In this document: in pieces, positions 6,256 to 6,685 of the stretch
Layout of the letters: the number at the start of each line of letters is the position of its first letter
Position numbering within the stretch: the stretch's first letter is position 1
From: a bacterium
GTDB lineage: Bacteria > Ratteibacteria > UBA8468 > B48-G9 > JAFGKM01
Assembly: GCA_026416755.1 (NCBI GenBank)
Contig: JAOAEP010000053.1
Span: 1 to 6,685, forward strand
Direction of reading: 5' to 3'
DNA: 6,685 nucleotides
Notes under the pieces: model-generated
Databases searched by the model: none
Seen by the model: the letters and a program-made list of their open reading frames with translations, nothing else
What the model was told of the DNA's origin: nothing
Made by a program: the position numbers and the translations under genes

Positions 6256-6684
6256 TCAATTCTCCTTCACAAATTCATTTATTCTTTCAACCGCTTTTTT
6301 CAAATTTTCCATACTTGTTGCATATGATATTCTTATATAATTGTCAACACCAAACTCACATCCTGGTACAACTGCAATAAGTTTTTCTTCTAAAAGTTTA
6401 TTTGCAAATATTTGTGAATCCATGTTTTTAAAATTTAGAAACATATAGAAAGCACCTTCTGGGAAAGGATAAATAACTTCTTTTGTCAGATTTTCAACAA
6501 GAAAATCCCTTCTTCTTTTAAATTCTTTTATCATATTTTTATATAATTTTTCACCTTCCTTAATAGCATAAAGAGATGCTTTTTGAGAAATACTTGAAGG
6601 AGCAGAAGTACTTTGTCCTTGTATTTTACCAATAGCATCAGCAATTTCTCTTTTAGATGCAGAATAACCAATTCTCCAACCAGT
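6256..6684 (-). CDS. Class I PLP-dependent aminotransferase (aspartate aminotransferase-like), C-terminal part, cut by window edge
   Basis: The last 142 residues of a fold-type I aminotransferase remain; the gene continues beyond the high-coordinate edge. The fragment opens with TGWRIGY, which in this family directly follows the PLP-binding lysine (SKxFxMTGWRIGY); its arginine contacts the cofactor phosphate. QGQSTSAPSSISQKAS (about 22-37) is the usual aspartate aminotransferase stretch, and PEGAFYMF (in the small domain) and YIRISYA near the C-terminus supply the arginine that binds the substrate carboxylate. The closest general match is the AspC Ib type (aspartate, sometimes also prephenate or aromatic aminotransferases). 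Specificity cannot be decided without the N-terminus, including the PLP lysine. The stop TGA lies directly before the GTG of the secreted-protein gene. Confidence 0.93.
   Translation of the reverse strand, partial: TGWRIGYSASKREIADAIGKIQGQSTSAPSSISQKASLYAIKEGEKLYKNMIKEFKRRRDFLVENLTKEVIYPFPEGAFYMFLNFKNMDSQIFANKLLEEKLIAVVPGCEFGVDNYIRISYATSMENLKKAVERINEFVKEN
6262..6267 (-). promoter_or_regulatory. Ribosome binding site that fixes the GTG start of the secreted-protein gene
   Basis: The minus strand reads AAGGAG, 6 bases before the GTG at 6255. It lies within the last codons of the aminotransferase gene, and the spacer contains that gene's TGA. This decides the GTG start and implies coupled translation. 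Confidence 0.8.
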
Positions 6685-6685
6685 C

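Noticed and set aside
1..6685. tRNA, rRNA, riboswitch, CRISPR array, insertion sequence or attachment site
   Set aside because: I saw no cloverleaf-like segments, regularly spaced repeats, transposase motifs or conserved riboswitch cores; intergenic space is short and AT-rich.

Overview
The window is AT-rich (roughly 30% G+C by eye). Every gene I can support lies on the minus strand, so transcription runs from high to low coordinates. The sequence looks bacterial: tightly packed genes, -10/-35 style promoters, some Shine-Dalgarno sites, a GTG start, and bacterial families such as PanC, MATE and Tic20/DUF4870. AGA/AAA-type codon use suits an AT-rich anaerobe or thermophile, possibly from an uncultivated lineage. 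I cannot name the phylum from sequence alone.

In transcription order: (1) 6685-6256 is the C-terminal part of a class I PLP aminotransferase, cut by the window edge. (2) 6255-5449 is a secreted protein of unknown function. Its GTG start directly follows the aminotransferase stop, and a strong ribosome site lies inside the aminotransferase gene. (3) 5448-5336 is a 113-base spacer with an AT-only hairpin plus T-run and a good sigma-70 type promoter (TTGACT, 17 bases, TAAAAT). (4) 5335-3318 is a tandem pair of paralogous cytoplasmic SGNH/GDSL-type hydrolases. (5) 3296-1935 is a MATE-family multidrug/metabolite exporter. (6) A short spacer with a second promoter candidate precedes a small Tic20/DUF4870 membrane protein. 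(7) 1476-442 is a zinc-dependent polyol (sorbitol-type) dehydrogenase, tightly linked to it. (8) 441-203 holds what looks like a small frameshifted coding remnant and an extended -10 promoter. (9) 202-1 is the N-terminus of panC, cut by the other edge.

Genes 4 to 7 have spacers of 10 to 97 bases and could be one transcript from the 5364-5392 promoter. A joint role is only an inference: two intracellular hydrolases (probably esterases acting on a carbohydrate-like ester), an exporter and a polyol dehydrogenase would fit breakdown or modification of an acylated sugar. No substrate can be read from the sequence. I found no mobile element, CRISPR array, RNA gene or clearly new system. The items most worth a second look are the tandem hydrolase pair, the broken small frame before panC, and the unassigned secreted protein.
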